Assembly: GCA_949283305.1 (NCBI GenBank)
Contig: CASDRU010000010.1
Coordinates: 124,001-188,000, forward strand
Direction: 5' to 3'
From: an uncultured Spirochaetales bacterium
GTDB lineage: Bacteria; Spirochaetota; Spirochaetia; Sphaerochaetales; Sphaerochaetaceae
Length of the DNA stretch: 64,000 nt
In this document: in pieces, positions 40,671-50,108 of the stretch
How the letters are laid out: each line of letters begins with the position of its first letter
Numbering within the stretch: position 1 is the stretch's first letter
The notes under the pieces: generated by a model
What the model was told of the DNA's origin: nothing
The model's database searches: none
What the model saw: only the letters and a program-made list of their open reading frames with translations
Program-made: the position numbers and the translations under genes

Positions 40671-41160
40671 TTTTTTTCTTTGACGAGAAAAGAAGACCTT
40701 CCTTGCTGTCCTCATCAAGCAGTACACGCTTGAGCATCTTGTCCTCAAATGAGTCCAAATAGTAATGGATATAATCCACATAATCTTTTTCGCATCTGTA
40801 AATGAGGACATAGTCCTTTTCTTTCAGTATTGAGAAAGCCAGCGTCAGATTCGGTTTATATGCAAGATGGAAAGCCCGTGTTTTTCTTTTTCCCTCTTCA
40901 GAAAGATAGTCTTTTGATAAAAACAGAGCAAAATCGATATTCCCTTTTCTGTCCCAGATCACCAGATCTGCTCCGAGTATGGATGTATCGACATTGTTTC
41001 CTTCTTCAAGGCTCTCGCTCAAATAAAGAGAAATCCTGTTTATCACCGTTTCTTTTCTGTATTTCATCTCAAGAAGCTCCTCATCATATTTGAAAAGCCT
41101 TTTGAGCGCACCTTTGAAATATCCGAAAGTATCTATGTTCTCTTCTCTTTTTCCTTTCAT
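40660..41160 (-). CDS. Hypothetical protein downstream of osmC
   Basis: A 166-residue charged protein that I do not recognise. The central part, LGADLVIWDRKGNIDFALFLSKDYLS, has the feel of a PD-(D/E)xK-like or restriction-type core with Asp and Lys in beta strands, but the match is too weak to call. The C-terminus ends in lysine-rich SSKKKTKT. Its start overlaps the end of the OsmC gene by four bases, so the two are co-translated. Confidence 0.6.
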   Translation of the reverse strand: MKGKREENIDTFGYFKGALKRLFKYDEELLEMKYRKETVINRISLYLSESLEEGNNVDTSILGADLVIWDRKGNIDFALFLSKDYLSEEGKRKTRAFHLAYKPNLTLAFSILKEKDYVLIYRCEKDYVDYIHYYLDSFEDKMLKRVLLDEDSKEGLLFSSKKKTKT

Positions 41161-41531
41161 GAAAAGCTCACCTCAAGATGCATTTTGCTTACTTTCTTTA
41201 TCGTCTGGAATATGGAACATTTTTCTGAGGCGAGGATGAATGACTTTTCAAACTTCTCTCTGCTGCTCGCTCCTTTTGCCAGGACATGCAGATAAGTGTT
41301 TTCAAGAAAAGTCGGTTCCTCCTGCCTTTTCTCTCCGCGGACGGTTATATCAACACTGTCGAACGTGAGATCCTCATCCTTGATTGACATGAATGTCGAA
41401 TAAAGGCATCCAGAGAGAGCTCCTAACAGATATTCATATGGTCCGCTTGTTTGAGTGAAGTCAAACTCACGTCCGATTGAATTCTCAAAGTATCTCCGTT
41501 CTTTTGAAAAATGTGCCTCTATTTCTCTCAT
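41157..41531 (-). CDS. OsmC/Ohr-family protein
   Basis: A 124-residue OsmC-fold protein, in which two reactive cysteines reduce organic peroxides. Cys42 in LLGALSGCLYSTF and a second cysteine in LASEKCSIFQTI occupy the family positions. GPYEYLLGALSGC is the usual pre-cysteine helix. Its -10 (TAATAT) ends six bases before the ATG, with TTAATT 17 bases upstream. Confidence 0.85.
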   Translation of the reverse strand: MREIEAHFSKERRYFENSIGREFDFTQTSGPYEYLLGALSGCLYSTFMSIKDEDLTFDSVDITVRGEKRQEEPTFLENTYLHVLAKGASSREKFEKSFILASEKCSIFQTIKKVSKMHLEVSFS

Positions 41532-41537
41532 ATAAGA

Positions 41538-41566
41538 ATATTAGCATAAAAGGAGATGGAAATTAA
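41538..41566 (-). promoter_or_regulatory. Predicted promoter giving a leaderless osmC mRNA
   Basis: Minus strand TTAATT (41566-41561), 17 bases, TAATAT (41543-41538), then six bases to the ATG at 41531. It fills the gap after the flavoprotein gene. Confidence 0.6.
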
Positions 41567-41573
41567 TCTATTT

Positions 41574-42716
41574 TTATTTTCCTTGGGAGAGTCTTTTCCC
41601 AATATCCAGGCAGGCAAGCGCGGCAGAGGAGAATGCAAATGTCAGGCTGTATCCGCCGCAGATGGCATCCACATCCATTATTTCTCCGGCAAAATACAGG
41701 TTTTCCACAATCCTTGAACGCATGCTTTTGCTGTCGATTTCCTTTGTCTTCACGCCTCCGCGGCTGCTCATCGCGCTTTTTCCATCAACAGAGGCAGATA
41801 TTTTAAAGTTTTTGACCGAGCTTATTATTTTCCTCTCTTCCTCTTTTGTCAGCTCCGCGCTTTTTTTATCTAGGATTCTCCTCTCAATAAGGACTGAAAG
41901 GAGAGAGGAGGGAAGAGGGACTACATTCCTCACTTCCTTTGCACACCTGTTTATTGCAAGTTCTTCATCAGGGAGAAAGTCTATCGTTATTTCTTCCTTT
42001 TGCCTTAGATAGCGCGAGAAGTTTTCTGCAACAGGTCCTCCGAACCCTGATGGCGTGATTACAGCAGAACCTTTCAATGATCCTTCCTTTCCTTTGATTG
42101 CTAGAGCAACTGTGATTCCTGATGCTGCTGAGAAGTCGATATTTGTCTTTATTCTTGAAAGTGCAGGGGTTAAGGGTATTACCGTATGCCCGAGTTTTTT
42201 CAGAATAGGGCATATTGATCCGTCACTTCCTGTTTTAGGAAAGCTGTTTCCTCCAGCAGCGACAATGACATATCTGGAAGTGTAGGAATTCTTATCTGTG
42301 CGCACAATGAAAAGGCCGTCTTTCTTTGTTATGTCAACAACTTTCTCTGAGTATATTATCTGCCCTGCGTTATCGAGGAGGGCAGACAGGACTGTACTGC
42401 TTTTCCCGCTTGCGGGGAACACCTTCCCGTTTTCGCTGACGCAGGAAGGCACATGGAGCCTTTTTTCAAAGAAGGAGATTATTTTCTCGGGAGGGAAATT
42501 GTATATCGCCCTTTTGACGAAATTCTTCTTATCGTAATATGCAGAGCATGTTTCTTCTGCATTTCCCAGGTGAGTGAAATTGCATTTCCCTCCACCTGTG
42601 AGAAGAAGTTTTTCTCCTGCCCTCTCATTCCTCTCAATGACAATTGCCTCAGGCTTCAAGAGCACTGAGGCAAATAGTCCGGAGGCACCTCCTCCGATTA
42701 TGATGACATCTTTCAT
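41574..42716 (-). CDS. YhiN/HI0933-family flavoprotein
   Basis: A 380-residue FAD-dependent oxidoreductase of unknown substrate. The N-terminal dinucleotide motif DVIIIGGGASGLFASVLL, ERNERAGEKLLLTGGGKCNFTH, YVIVAAGGNSFPKTGSDGS and the C-terminal FAGEIMDVDAICGGYSLTFAFSSAALA are hallmarks of the HI0933 family. It starts on the last base of aspS, so the two genes are coupled, with no functional link known. Confidence 0.93.
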   Translation of the reverse strand: MKDVIIIGGGASGLFASVLLKPEAIVIERNERAGEKLLLTGGGKCNFTHLGNAEETCSAYYDKKNFVKRAIYNFPPEKIISFFEKRLHVPSCVSENGKVFPASGKSSTVLSALLDNAGQIIYSEKVVDITKKDGLFIVRTDKNSYTSRYVIVAAGGNSFPKTGSDGSICPILKKLGHTVIPLTPALSRIKTNIDFSAASGITVALAIKGKEGSLKGSAVITPSGFGGPVAENFSRYLRQKEEITIDFLPDEELAINRCAKEVRNVVPLPSSLLSVLIERRILDKKSAELTKEEERKIISSVKNFKISASVDGKSAMSSRGGVKTKEIDSKSMRSRIVENLYFAGEIMDVDAICGGYSLTFAFSSAALACLDIGKRLSQGK

Positions 42717-44503
42717 CAGTCTTTTTTCTTCACTACTGCAAGGCCCAGCTCATCAAGCTGCTTCTTTTCGACCTCGCTCGGGCAGTCATCCATCGGACAG
42801 AGGGCTGCTGTATTCTTCGGGAATGCGATTACTTCCTTGATTGACTGCTGCTTTGCGATGATCATGCACAGCCTGTCAATTCCCGGTGCGATTCCTCCAT
42901 GCGGTGGAGGCCCGAATTTGAATGCATCAAGAAGAAATCCGAAGCGCTCCTGTGCAACATCATCCGGGAAGTTGCAGATTCTGAATATGCGCTTCTGAAG
43001 CTCAATGTCATGGATTCTTATCGATCCGCTTGCAAGCTCGTAGCCGTTAAGGACAAGATCATAGAGATCTCCCTTTACAGCACCCGGATTGCTTTCAAGA
43101 GTATCAAGATATTCGACCTGAGGCATGCTGAACATATGGTGTGCAGCTTCCCAGTGCCCTTCATCCTCATTGTATTCAAAGAGCGGGAAGTCGATGATCC
43201 AGCAGAATGCAAAGCTGTTCTCGTCAATGAGATGAAGATCCGCACCAAGCTTGTTTCTCACAGCTGCCAGACTGTTTGCACATTTCTTTGCATTCTCGTG
43301 AGCTACAAGGAGAATAACATCCCCGTCCTTGGCTCCTGTTGCTGAGAGAACTTCCTCTTCAAGGCCGGCAAAGTATTTTGATACGCCGCCTGAGAGTTTT
43401 CCTTCATCAACCTTCATCCAGGCAAGACCTTTTGCTCCATAGATCTTTGCCGCGCTTTCAAGCTCAGAAAGATACTTTCTTGTATACTCATGACCTTCTG
43501 TCTTCGGAGCGACGATATATCTTACCGTGCCGCCTGCTGAGAGCGTTTCAGTAAATGCATTGAAGCTGCTCTTTGATGCAAACTGCGATGCATCGTTAAT
43601 TAAAAGGTCAAAGCGGAGATCAGGCTTGTCTGTTCCGTATTTATCCATCGCTTCCTGATATGTAAGTCTCTTGAAGTGCGCAGGGATATCAACACCTACA
43701 ACATTCTTGAAGACGTAATTGAAGAGATCTTCAATGAGAAGCAGCACATCGTCTCTCTTTACAAAACTCATCTCGATATCCAGCTGAGTGAACTCAAGCT
43801 GTCTGTCCCCACGCGGATCCTCATCTCTGTAGCATCTTGCAATCTGGAAGTACTTGTCAAAACCAGAGACCATGAGAATCTGCTTGTAAAGCTGTGGAGA
43901 CTGAGGGAGTGCAAAGAACTTGCCAGGATATATTCTTGAAGGCACCAGGAAGTCCCTTGCTCCTTCAGGTGTGCTCTTTACAAGAGTCGGAGTCTCGATT
44001 TCATAGAAATCTGTCTTGTAGAAGAATTCTCTTATCGCCTTGACTATCTCATGGCGTAGCCTGATTCTCTTCTGCATTCCTGTTGTTCTTAAATCGAGGA
44101 ATCTGTATTTGAGCCTCAGATCCTCTCGTGCTGAGTTCTCGTCATCGATCATGAATGGCAGGGTTGCACATTCAGAGAGGATTTCTATTTTCTCAGCCTT
44201 TACTTCTATCTCTCCCGTCTCCATGTCTTCATTGATCATGTTGTCCGGTCTTTTTCTAACAATGCCCTTTACTGCCACACAGTACTCCATCTTGAGCTTT
44301 GAAGCTGTTTCCTGTGTTTCCTTGTCCGCATCGTCTTCCACGACGACCTGGGTCTCTCCGTATCTGTCGCGGAGGTTTATGAAATGAAGTGCACCGTGGT
44401 TCCTGTTCTTGTGAACCCAGCCGTTGAGGATGACAGTCTTTCCTTCATCTTCTTTTCTGAGCTGTCCACATGTGGCGTTTCTCTGCATGAATGATTCTTC
44501 CAT
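42716..44503 (-). CDS. aspS: Aspartyl-tRNA synthetase (bacterial type)
   Basis: Charges tRNA-Asp, and tRNA-Asn if the enzyme is non-discriminating. The 595-residue class IIb enzyme has the N-terminal OB-fold (KTVILNGWVHKNRNHGALHFINLRDR, residues about 19-44), motif 1-2 region (TPTLVKSTPEGARDFLVPSR, FQIARCYRDEDPRGDRQLEFTQ), the bacterial GAD insertion, and motif 3 (GGIAPGIDRLCMI). AGGAG precedes the ATG at 44503. A 7-base-pair hairpin sits just upstream of that site. Confidence 0.97.
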   Translation of the reverse strand: MEESFMQRNATCGQLRKEDEGKTVILNGWVHKNRNHGALHFINLRDRYGETQVVVEDDADKETQETASKLKMEYCVAVKGIVRKRPDNMINEDMETGEIEVKAEKIEILSECATLPFMIDDENSAREDLRLKYRFLDLRTTGMQKRIRLRHEIVKAIREFFYKTDFYEIETPTLVKSTPEGARDFLVPSRIYPGKFFALPQSPQLYKQILMVSGFDKYFQIARCYRDEDPRGDRQLEFTQLDIEMSFVKRDDVLLLIEDLFNYVFKNVVGVDIPAHFKRLTYQEAMDKYGTDKPDLRFDLLINDASQFASKSSFNAFTETLSAGGTVRYIVAPKTEGHEYTRKYLSELESAAKIYGAKGLAWMKVDEGKLSGGVSKYFAGLEEEVLSATGAKDGDVILLVAHENAKKCANSLAAVRNKLGADLHLIDENSFAFCWIIDFPLFEYNEDEGHWEAAHHMFSMPQVEYLDTLESNPGAVKGDLYDLVLNGYELASGSIRIHDIELQKRIFRICNFPDDVAQERFGFLLDAFKFGPPPHGGIAPGIDRLCMIIAKQQSIKEVIAFPKNTAALCPMDDCPSEVEKKQLDELGLAVVKKKD

Positions 44504-44516
44504 TTTTCTGCTCCTG

Positions 44517-44533
44517 AGCTGATGTTATCAGCT
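44517..44533. promoter_or_regulatory. Palindrome next to the aspS ribosome binding site
   Basis: AGCTGAT-GTT-ATCAGCT, perfect 7-base arms. In the aspS mRNA it would be a hairpin ending two bases before CAGGAG; it could also be a DNA operator shared with the divergent cutC gene. Confidence 0.5.
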
Positions 44534-44560
44534 TTAGTGAAAAAATAAAACTGTCACTCT

Positions 44561-44588
44561 TTGTTTTGCTTGATCCTGATGTTAGAAT
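44561..44588 (+). promoter_or_regulatory. Predicted promoter giving a leaderless cutC mRNA
   Basis: TTGTTT (44561-44566), 16 bases, TAGAAT (44583-44588) with a TGT extension, then six bases to the ATG at 44595. Confidence 0.65.
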
Positions 44589-44594
44589 TTCAGT

Positions 44595-45335
44595 ATGTCT
44601 GATTACAAAATTGAAGTATGTCTGGAAAGTGTTGAGAGTGTGAAGCGCAGCAAGAATGCGGGTGCTAACCGTGTGGAGCTCTGCTCTGATCTGTTCCAAG
44701 GAGGACTGACTCCTTCTCTCGGGACAGTGAGAAGAGCAAAGAAGGTCGGTATCCCTCTCAGCTGCATGATACGTCCCCGTGGCGGTGATTTCTGCTATAC
44801 GGATGAGGAATTTGAGGTAATGAAGGAAGATCTCCTTGCTTTCAAGCAGGAAGGAGTTTATTCAGTGGTGTTCGGCATACTGAATGCCGATGGAAGCGTG
44901 GATAAAAAAAGGTGCAGAGAGCTGCTTGAGCTTGCACGTCCAATGCGTGTTACATTCCATCGTGCCTTCGATATGTCCCGCAATCTTTCAGAAGCCCTTG
45001 AGGACATCATCTCCCTTGGCTTTGACAGAATACTCACAAGCGGCGGGGAGGCAAGCGTGATGGAAGGGCTGCTCATGCTTGAGAAGCTCATCCGGCAGGC
45101 AGGGGACAGAATCATAATCATGCCAGGGGCCGGCATCAAGAGCAGGAATTTTGAATACATTTCATCCCATCTCAATGCAAAAGAGTATCATGTGCATCCC
45201 ACTGAAGCTCTTGAGTCAGAGATGATATATCGCCCCTCCCATATTTTCATGGGAGGAGTGCTGCGTGAAAGTGAGTATTCGAGAGTGGAAGTAAGCGAAA
45301 GCGGCCTTGCTTTCTTCACATCCAGGAAGAGGTAG
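44595..45335 (+). CDS. cutC: CutC-family protein
   Basis: A 246-residue TIM-barrel protein. IEVCLESVESVKRSKNAGANRVELCSDLFQGGLTPSLG (residues about 5-42), MIRPRGGDFCYTDEE, VTFHRAFDM and ILTSGGEASVMEG are CutC hallmarks. The family was linked to copper handling, but the true reaction is not settled. It is transcribed alone and its end overlaps carB by 20 bases on the other strand. Confidence 0.93.
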   Translation: MSDYKIEVCLESVESVKRSKNAGANRVELCSDLFQGGLTPSLGTVRRAKKVGIPLSCMIRPRGGDFCYTDEEFEVMKEDLLAFKQEGVYSVVFGILNADGSVDKKRCRELLELARPMRVTFHRAFDMSRNLSEALEDIISLGFDRILTSGGEASVMEGLLMLEKLIRQAGDRIIIMPGAGIKSRNFEYISSHLNAKEYHVHPTEALESEMIYRPSHIFMGGVLRESEYSRVEVSESGLAFFTSRKR

Positions 45336-48300
45336 GAAGTTCTCTGGCAATCGTGTGCTTTTTCTGAAGGTACTTGATGGCCTCCAGTGCGGCGCTTGCG
45401 GCACTGGTTGTTGTAGTGTAGGAAATATGTGCCCTGATTGCCTCTGTCCTTATAGCATCATCGCTGTTCTGTGAATGGAATCCCATAGGTGTGTTGATCA
45501 CTAGGCTGACATTCTTTGCTCTTATCTGGTCAGTTATGTTCGGCCTTCCTTCATGCACCTTCAGCACTATATCTGTCAGAAGTCCCATGTCAAAGAGATC
45601 GCGTGCTGTTCCCTTTGTCGCCAGCACATCAAAGCCGAGCATAATAAGCTCCTTGACAATCGGGGCGATTGTAGACCTGTCCTTCTTGTTCACGCTGACG
45701 ATTATCCTTCCTCCTGAAGGAAGAATGTTGTTTGCTGCTTCCTGGCTTTTCAGATATGCTTCTCCAAACGTTCTTCCCATGCCCATTACCTCGCCTGTGC
45801 TCCTCATCTCAGGGCCGAGCGCCGGATCGACATTCTGGAAACGGTCAAAGGAGAATACAGCTTCTTTTATTGCCCATCCTGTCTGACATTTTCCTGTGGC
45901 AATCTCTTCATCCTCTTTGACAAGTCCAATCTCCTTCAGGCTCTTTCCCTCAAACACCCTTACAGCGTTTTCTATGATGTTTACGCCGCTTGCCTTGCTT
46001 ATAAAGGGAATTGTCCGGCTTGCTCTTGGGTTGACCTCTATTATATAGAGTTTGCCGTCTTTTTCTGCAAACTGGATGTTCATGAGTCCTCTTATGTTCA
46101 GCTCTCTTGCAAGTGCAAGGGTTGCATTCTTCATCTCATCGATTATCTCTTTCTTGCTCTTATATGGAGGAAATACTGCCGCACTGTCTCCGCTGTGGAT
46201 GCCAGCAGCTTCTATGTGCTGCAGGATTCCTGCAATATATACATCCTTTCCGTCAGACAGAGCATCAAGATCATATTCAAAAGCATCTTCCAGAAACTGG
46301 TCTACAAGTACAGGATGATTCTGATCAATCTGGATTGTTAGATTGTCAAAATACTCTTCAAGTCCCTTTTTGTCATATGCGATGAACATGCTCCTTCCTC
46401 CGAGTACGAAAGAAGGTCTCATGAGCACTGGATATCCTATCTCCTCAGCCTTGACGAAGGCTTCTTCTCTGGAATGTGCCATTCTGTTTTCAGGCTGCCT
46501 GAGACCAAGTTTTTTCACAAGGAGCGAAAAAAGCTCCCTGTCTTCAGTCATGTCAATGCTCCTTAGGCTTGTTCCGACAATTTCTGCTCCTGCCTTCTCA
46601 AGCTCTGCTGCCATATTGAGAGGTGTCTGTCCTCCAAGCTGGAGCACGACACGACGGCATTTTTCCTTTCTCATTATCTGGATGACGCTCTCGCTTGTGA
46701 GTGGTTCAATGTACAGGCGATCTGATGTGTTGTAGTCCGTTGAAACAGTCTCAGGATTGCTGTTCACCATGATTGTTTTTTTACCCATTGCTCTGTATGC
46801 AAGGCTTGAGAGTGTGCAGCATGTATCGAATTCAAGTCCCTGTCCGATACGGTTAGGACCGCTGGCTATTATAATCACCGCATCATCTCCAAGGGGCTCT
46901 CCTTCATCTTCTTCACCGTATGTAAGATAGCCGTACGGAGTCACAGCTTCAACTTCGCCTGCAGAAGTGTCAACAAAATGAAGGGATGCTTCAGCTTTGT
47001 ATGGCAGAGTGTCAAGAGAGGCAAGCTGGGCTATTCTCTTGTCGCTCATGCCGTTTTTCTTTGCTTCAAGATACACATCCTCATCAAGGCTGGTTTCTAT
47101 TTTGTCATCAAGCTCTGCCTGCTGTTTAAGAGCTTCAAGGAAATAGATGTCATAGCCGGATTTCATGCTGAGATCCTCAAGGTCAGTATCCCTGTTCTTC
47201 TTTATCTTTGTGTACAGGGCAAGGAATCTGAGAGGATGTGCAGAGCGCGATAAGAGTTCAATGTCATATTTATTCTCATCAAGCTCTACAATACCTTCCT
47301 TTTTCTGTTCAATCGATCTGAAAGCCTTATTCAGCGCTTCATTGAGGGTCCTGCCAAGTGCGAGTGCTTCTCCTACGCTCCTCATCTGGGTGCCGAGTGC
47401 AGAAGCCTTCAAGGGAAATTTCTCAAGCTCGAAACGGGGAACCTTAAGTGCAACATAGTCAAGAGCAGGCTCAAAGCAGGAGACGCTCGTGCCTGTAATC
47501 TCATTGATAATCTCATCAAGCGTATAGCCGACAGCAAGCTTTGCGGAAATCCTTGCAATAGGATATCCTGTTGCCTTGCTTGCAAGAGCAGAGGACCTTG
47601 ATACTCTGGGATTCATCTCAATGACTATCATCCTTTTATGGTCAGGAGAGATGGCGAACTGGACATTGCTTCCTCCGCAGTCAACTCCGACAGCGCGCAG
47701 GATGTCGATGCTTGCATTTCTCATCCTCTGGTATTCCCTGTCAGTAAGCGTCTGAGCAGGAGCCACTGTTATGCTGTCTCCTGTATGCACTCCCATCGGA
47801 TCTATGTTCTCAATGGAGCAGACAATTATCGCATTGTCTTTTTTATCCCTCATGACCTCCATCTCGAATTCTCTCCAGCCAATGAGGGATTCTTCAATCA
47901 GGATTTCGTGCACAGGAGATGCTGCGAGCGCTGCTTCGACAAGAGGAATGAATTCATCTTCTGTCTTTGCAATTGATCCTCCCATTCCACCAAGGGTGAA
48001 TGACGGTCTTATTATCAGAGGAAGTCCTATTTCTTTTTTTATCCTTATGGCATCCTCTGCTGAGTATGCGATGCCGCTTTTTGCGCTTTCAAGACCAAGA
48101 GAGGATATTATTTCCTTGAATTTGCCTCTGTCCTCAGCTTTCTCGATAGCTTCTGTGGATGCTCCTATTACCTTGACTCCATATTTTTCAAGAAGGCCTT
48201 CTTTTTCAAGCTGCATCGTCAGATTGAGCGCTGTCTGCCCTCCCATTGTGGAGAGTACAGCATCGGGAGCAACCTGCATGAATATGCTTTCTATGTATTT

Positions 48301-48510
48301 GGTCTCAAGAGGTTCCATGAATATATGGTCAGCCAGGCCCGGGGTAGTCATCACGGTAGCTGGGTTGGGATTTATGAGAGACACTTCATATCCCTCTTCT
48401 TTCAGTGCCCTTACTGCCTGCACTCCCGAGTAGTCAAATTCACAAGCCTGTCCGATTACAATCGGACCGCTTCCTATAACAAGTATGTGCTTAATATCAT
48501 CTCTTCTCAT
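45316..48510 (-). CDS. carB: Carbamoyl-phosphate synthase large subunit
   Basis: Makes carbamoyl phosphate from bicarbonate, ammonia and two ATP for pyrimidine and arginine synthesis. The 1064-residue protein has two ATP-grasp halves. The first begins ILVIGSGPIVIGQACEFDYSG and has FTLGGMGGSIA; the second begins VIIIASGPNRIGQGLEFDTCC and has FVLGGRSMFIA. The C-terminal MGS-type regulatory domain starts near IIVSVNKKDRSTIAPIVKEL. It overlaps carA by four bases and is ahead of nothing else on this strand. Confidence 0.97.
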   Translation of the reverse strand: MRRDDIKHILVIGSGPIVIGQACEFDYSGVQAVRALKEEGYEVSLINPNPATVMTTPGLADHIFMEPLETKYIESIFMQVAPDAVLSTMGGQTALNLTMQLEKEGLLEKYGVKVIGASTEAIEKAEDRGKFKEIISSLGLESAKSGIAYSAEDAIRIKKEIGLPLIIRPSFTLGGMGGSIAKTEDEFIPLVEAALAASPVHEILIEESLIGWREFEMEVMRDKKDNAIIVCSIENIDPMGVHTGDSITVAPAQTLTDREYQRMRNASIDILRAVGVDCGGSNVQFAISPDHKRMIVIEMNPRVSRSSALASKATGYPIARISAKLAVGYTLDEIINEITGTSVSCFEPALDYVALKVPRFELEKFPLKASALGTQMRSVGEALALGRTLNEALNKAFRSIEQKKEGIVELDENKYDIELLSRSAHPLRFLALYTKIKKNRDTDLEDLSMKSGYDIYFLEALKQQAELDDKIETSLDEDVYLEAKKNGMSDKRIAQLASLDTLPYKAEASLHFVDTSAGEVEAVTPYGYLTYGEEDEGEPLGDDAVIIIASGPNRIGQGLEFDTCCTLSSLAYRAMGKKTIMVNSNPETVSTDYNTSDRLYIEPLTSESVIQIMRKEKCRRVVLQLGGQTPLNMAAELEKAGAEIVGTSLRSIDMTEDRELFSLLVKKLGLRQPENRMAHSREEAFVKAEEIGYPVLMRPSFVLGGRSMFIAYDKKGLEEYFDNLTIQIDQNHPVLVDQFLEDAFEYDLDALSDGKDVYIAGILQHIEAAGIHSGDSAAVFPPYKSKKEIIDEMKNATLALARELNIRGLMNIQFAEKDGKLYIIEVNPRASRTIPFISKASGVNIIENAVRVFEGKSLKEIGLVKEDEEIATGKCQTGWAIKEAVFSFDRFQNVDPALGPEMRSTGEVMGMGRTFGEAYLKSQEAANNILPSGGRIIVSVNKKDRSTIAPIVKELIMLGFDVLATKGTARDLFDMGLLTDIVLKVHEGRPNITDQIRAKNVSLVINTPMGFHSQNSDDAIRTEAIRAHISYTTTTSAASAALEAIKYLQKKHTIARELPTSSWM

Positions 48511-49610
48511 TTTGCAAGCTCCAGGAATTCATCGAATATCCACTCTCCATCAAGAGGGCCGGGTGCGCCTTCTGGATGAAACTGCACGCTCTTTATCCTC
48601 AGCGATGGAGAAGTGAGAGCCTCAACTGATGAGTCGTTTGCGTTTCTCATCCATACGCATACGCCGGGAGGAAGAGTGTTCTCATCGGTTGCGAATATGT
48701 GGTTCTGGCTTGTAACGAAAGTCCTGCCAGTAAAAACATCCCTGACCGGCTGGTTTGCTCCGTGATGGCCGAATTTCATCTTATATGTCTTTGCACCGAG
48801 GGCAAGTGTTATCAGCTGGTGACCAAGACATATGCCGCAAAGAGGAACCTTTCCTATCAGCTCTTTTACCGTATCAACACTTGCTCCAAGACTTTCTGGA
48901 TCTCCAGGACCGTTTGAAAGAAAGACGAGATCCGGCTTTGCTTCAAGAATCTCTTTGCTTCCTGCTTCCTTGTTGAATACACTCAGCCTTGCATTTCTTT
49001 TATATAGATTGTCCAGTATGCTTTCTTTTATGCCATAGTCTATGACTGCTATGTTAATTTCTGCGTCTTTTCTGGCCTTCTCTCGCGAACTTGACGTTGC
49101 GGGATTTACTATACTCTCTTTCACCGCCACAGTTTTTATCAGATCAATCTGGCTTGTGGAAGGGTAGGATGAAAGAAGCTTTTCTGCATCCTCTCTCATG
49201 TCTTCTGTGAAGATTACAGCATTCATCGCCCCGTGTTCTCTGATGTGGATTGTCATTGCTCTGGTGTCAGCCTCTTCAAAGCCTGTGATGCTGTTCTTCT
49301 TTAAAAAGGCATCGAGAGAGATTCTGCCTGGTGCTGTTTTTCCTCTGTAGAGCTTTTTTACAACAAGAGCAGTGGCTTTTATGTCACTGCTCTCATTATC
49401 TGAAATATCTATGATTCCATAATTCCCGATCATAGGGGAAGTGAGGATTACAATCTGTCCCTTATAGGACGGATCAGTCAGTATTTCCTGATATCCCGGT
49501 GTTCCTGTATTGAATACAGCCTCTGCAATAACTGGAGATAAGACAGGTGCTCCGAACAGCACTCCCTTAAACTCCTTTCCGTCCTTAAACTTTAAAATAC
49601 CTTTATTCAT
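48507..49610 (-). CDS. carA: Carbamoyl-phosphate synthase small subunit
   Basis: Glutaminase subunit that passes ammonia to CarB. The 367-residue protein has the N-terminal CarA domain (GILKFKDGKEFKGVLFG) and the class I amidotransferase domain: nucleophile in PLCGICLGHQLI, and the His/Glu pair in SVQFHPEGAPGP. The frame extends upstream to 49688, but the promoter lies inside it and homology begins at the ATG 49610. Only about 10 leader bases precede it and no ribosome site is evident. Confidence 0.95.
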   Translation of the reverse strand: MNKGILKFKDGKEFKGVLFGAPVLSPVIAEAVFNTGTPGYQEILTDPSYKGQIVILTSPMIGNYGIIDISDNESSDIKATALVVKKLYRGKTAPGRISLDAFLKKNSITGFEEADTRAMTIHIREHGAMNAVIFTEDMREDAEKLLSSYPSTSQIDLIKTVAVKESIVNPATSSSREKARKDAEINIAVIDYGIKESILDNLYKRNARLSVFNKEAGSKEILEAKPDLVFLSNGPGDPESLGASVDTVKELIGKVPLCGICLGHQLITLALGAKTYKMKFGHHGANQPVRDVFTGRTFVTSQNHIFATDENTLPPGVCVWMRNANDSSVEALTSPSLRIKSVQFHPEGAPGPLDGEWIFDEFLELAK

Positions 49611-49626
49611 AGCTGAGTCCGCAATG

Positions 49627-49655
49627 AGTGTAAGGGTTAAGACATGCTTTTTCAA
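49627..49655 (-). promoter_or_regulatory. Predicted promoter of carAB
   Basis: Minus strand TTGAAA (49655-49650), 17 bases, TACACT (49632-49627). The transcript would begin near 49620, ten bases before carA, with no Shine-Dalgarno sequence. Confidence 0.65.
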
Positions 49656-49715
49656 GACAGCAGAAAGAAAAACACCATAATGCAACAAAGAATTTATTTT
49701 CTGCTTTGAAAATAA

Positions 49716-50108
49716 TCAGCTGTTGCTGTTGTTGAACCTTTCGTCCCAGTCCTTTTCCTTGTCGAACATCCTGCTTTCCATTTCCTCGACCTTGCGCTTT
49801 AAGTCCTGATACTCTTTTTCAAGATCCTCTGTGGATCTTTCTTCCCATTTCGCATCCTCGTATTTAGCACGTCCGTTAAACGATCGGCCGCCACCTTTCT
49901 CCTCATAGATCACATCATCCTCTCTCTGGGCAGGAAGTGCCACCGCAAGAATCAGATATATCGCCAGGCCTGGAAACACTCCGGTAAAGAGAATAATGAG
50001 GAAAATGATCACTCTCATCGTGTCTGCCGGCAGGTCTCTCCATTCTGCAAATCCTGTAACAACTCCCATAACCGGTCCGCGCGGGCTTCTGGTCCATTTC
50101 TTTGTCAT
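49716..50108 (-). CDS. pspC: PspC-domain membrane protein with coiled-coil tail (first psp operon)
   Basis: A 130-residue inner-membrane protein. Residues 1-62 are a PspC domain: RSPRGPVMGVVTGFAEW, then RVIIFLIILFTGVFPGLAIYLILAVALP spanning the membrane. A 65-residue charged tail follows, with a predicted helix (TEDLEKEYQDLKRKVEEMESRM) that could form a coiled coil. In proteobacteria PspC senses envelope stress and binds PspA. It is the third gene of pspA-pspB-like-pspC and overlaps the middle gene by four bases. Confidence 0.88.
   Translation of the reverse strand: MTKKWTRSPRGPVMGVVTGFAEWRDLPADTMRVIIFLIILFTGVFPGLAIYLILAVALPAQREDDVIYEEKGGGRSFNGRAKYEDAKWEERSTEDLEKEYQDLKRKVEEMESRMFDKEKDWDERFNNSNS

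Noticed and set aside
40660-41160. Restriction-type nuclease
   Set aside because: The Asp and Lys pattern is suggestive but incomplete, and there is no defence-gene context; kept as hypothetical.
49694-49715. Terminator after the first psp operon
   Set aside because: TTATTTTC/GAAAATAA can pair but the stem is nearly all A and T and no proper T run follows, so it is too weak to list.
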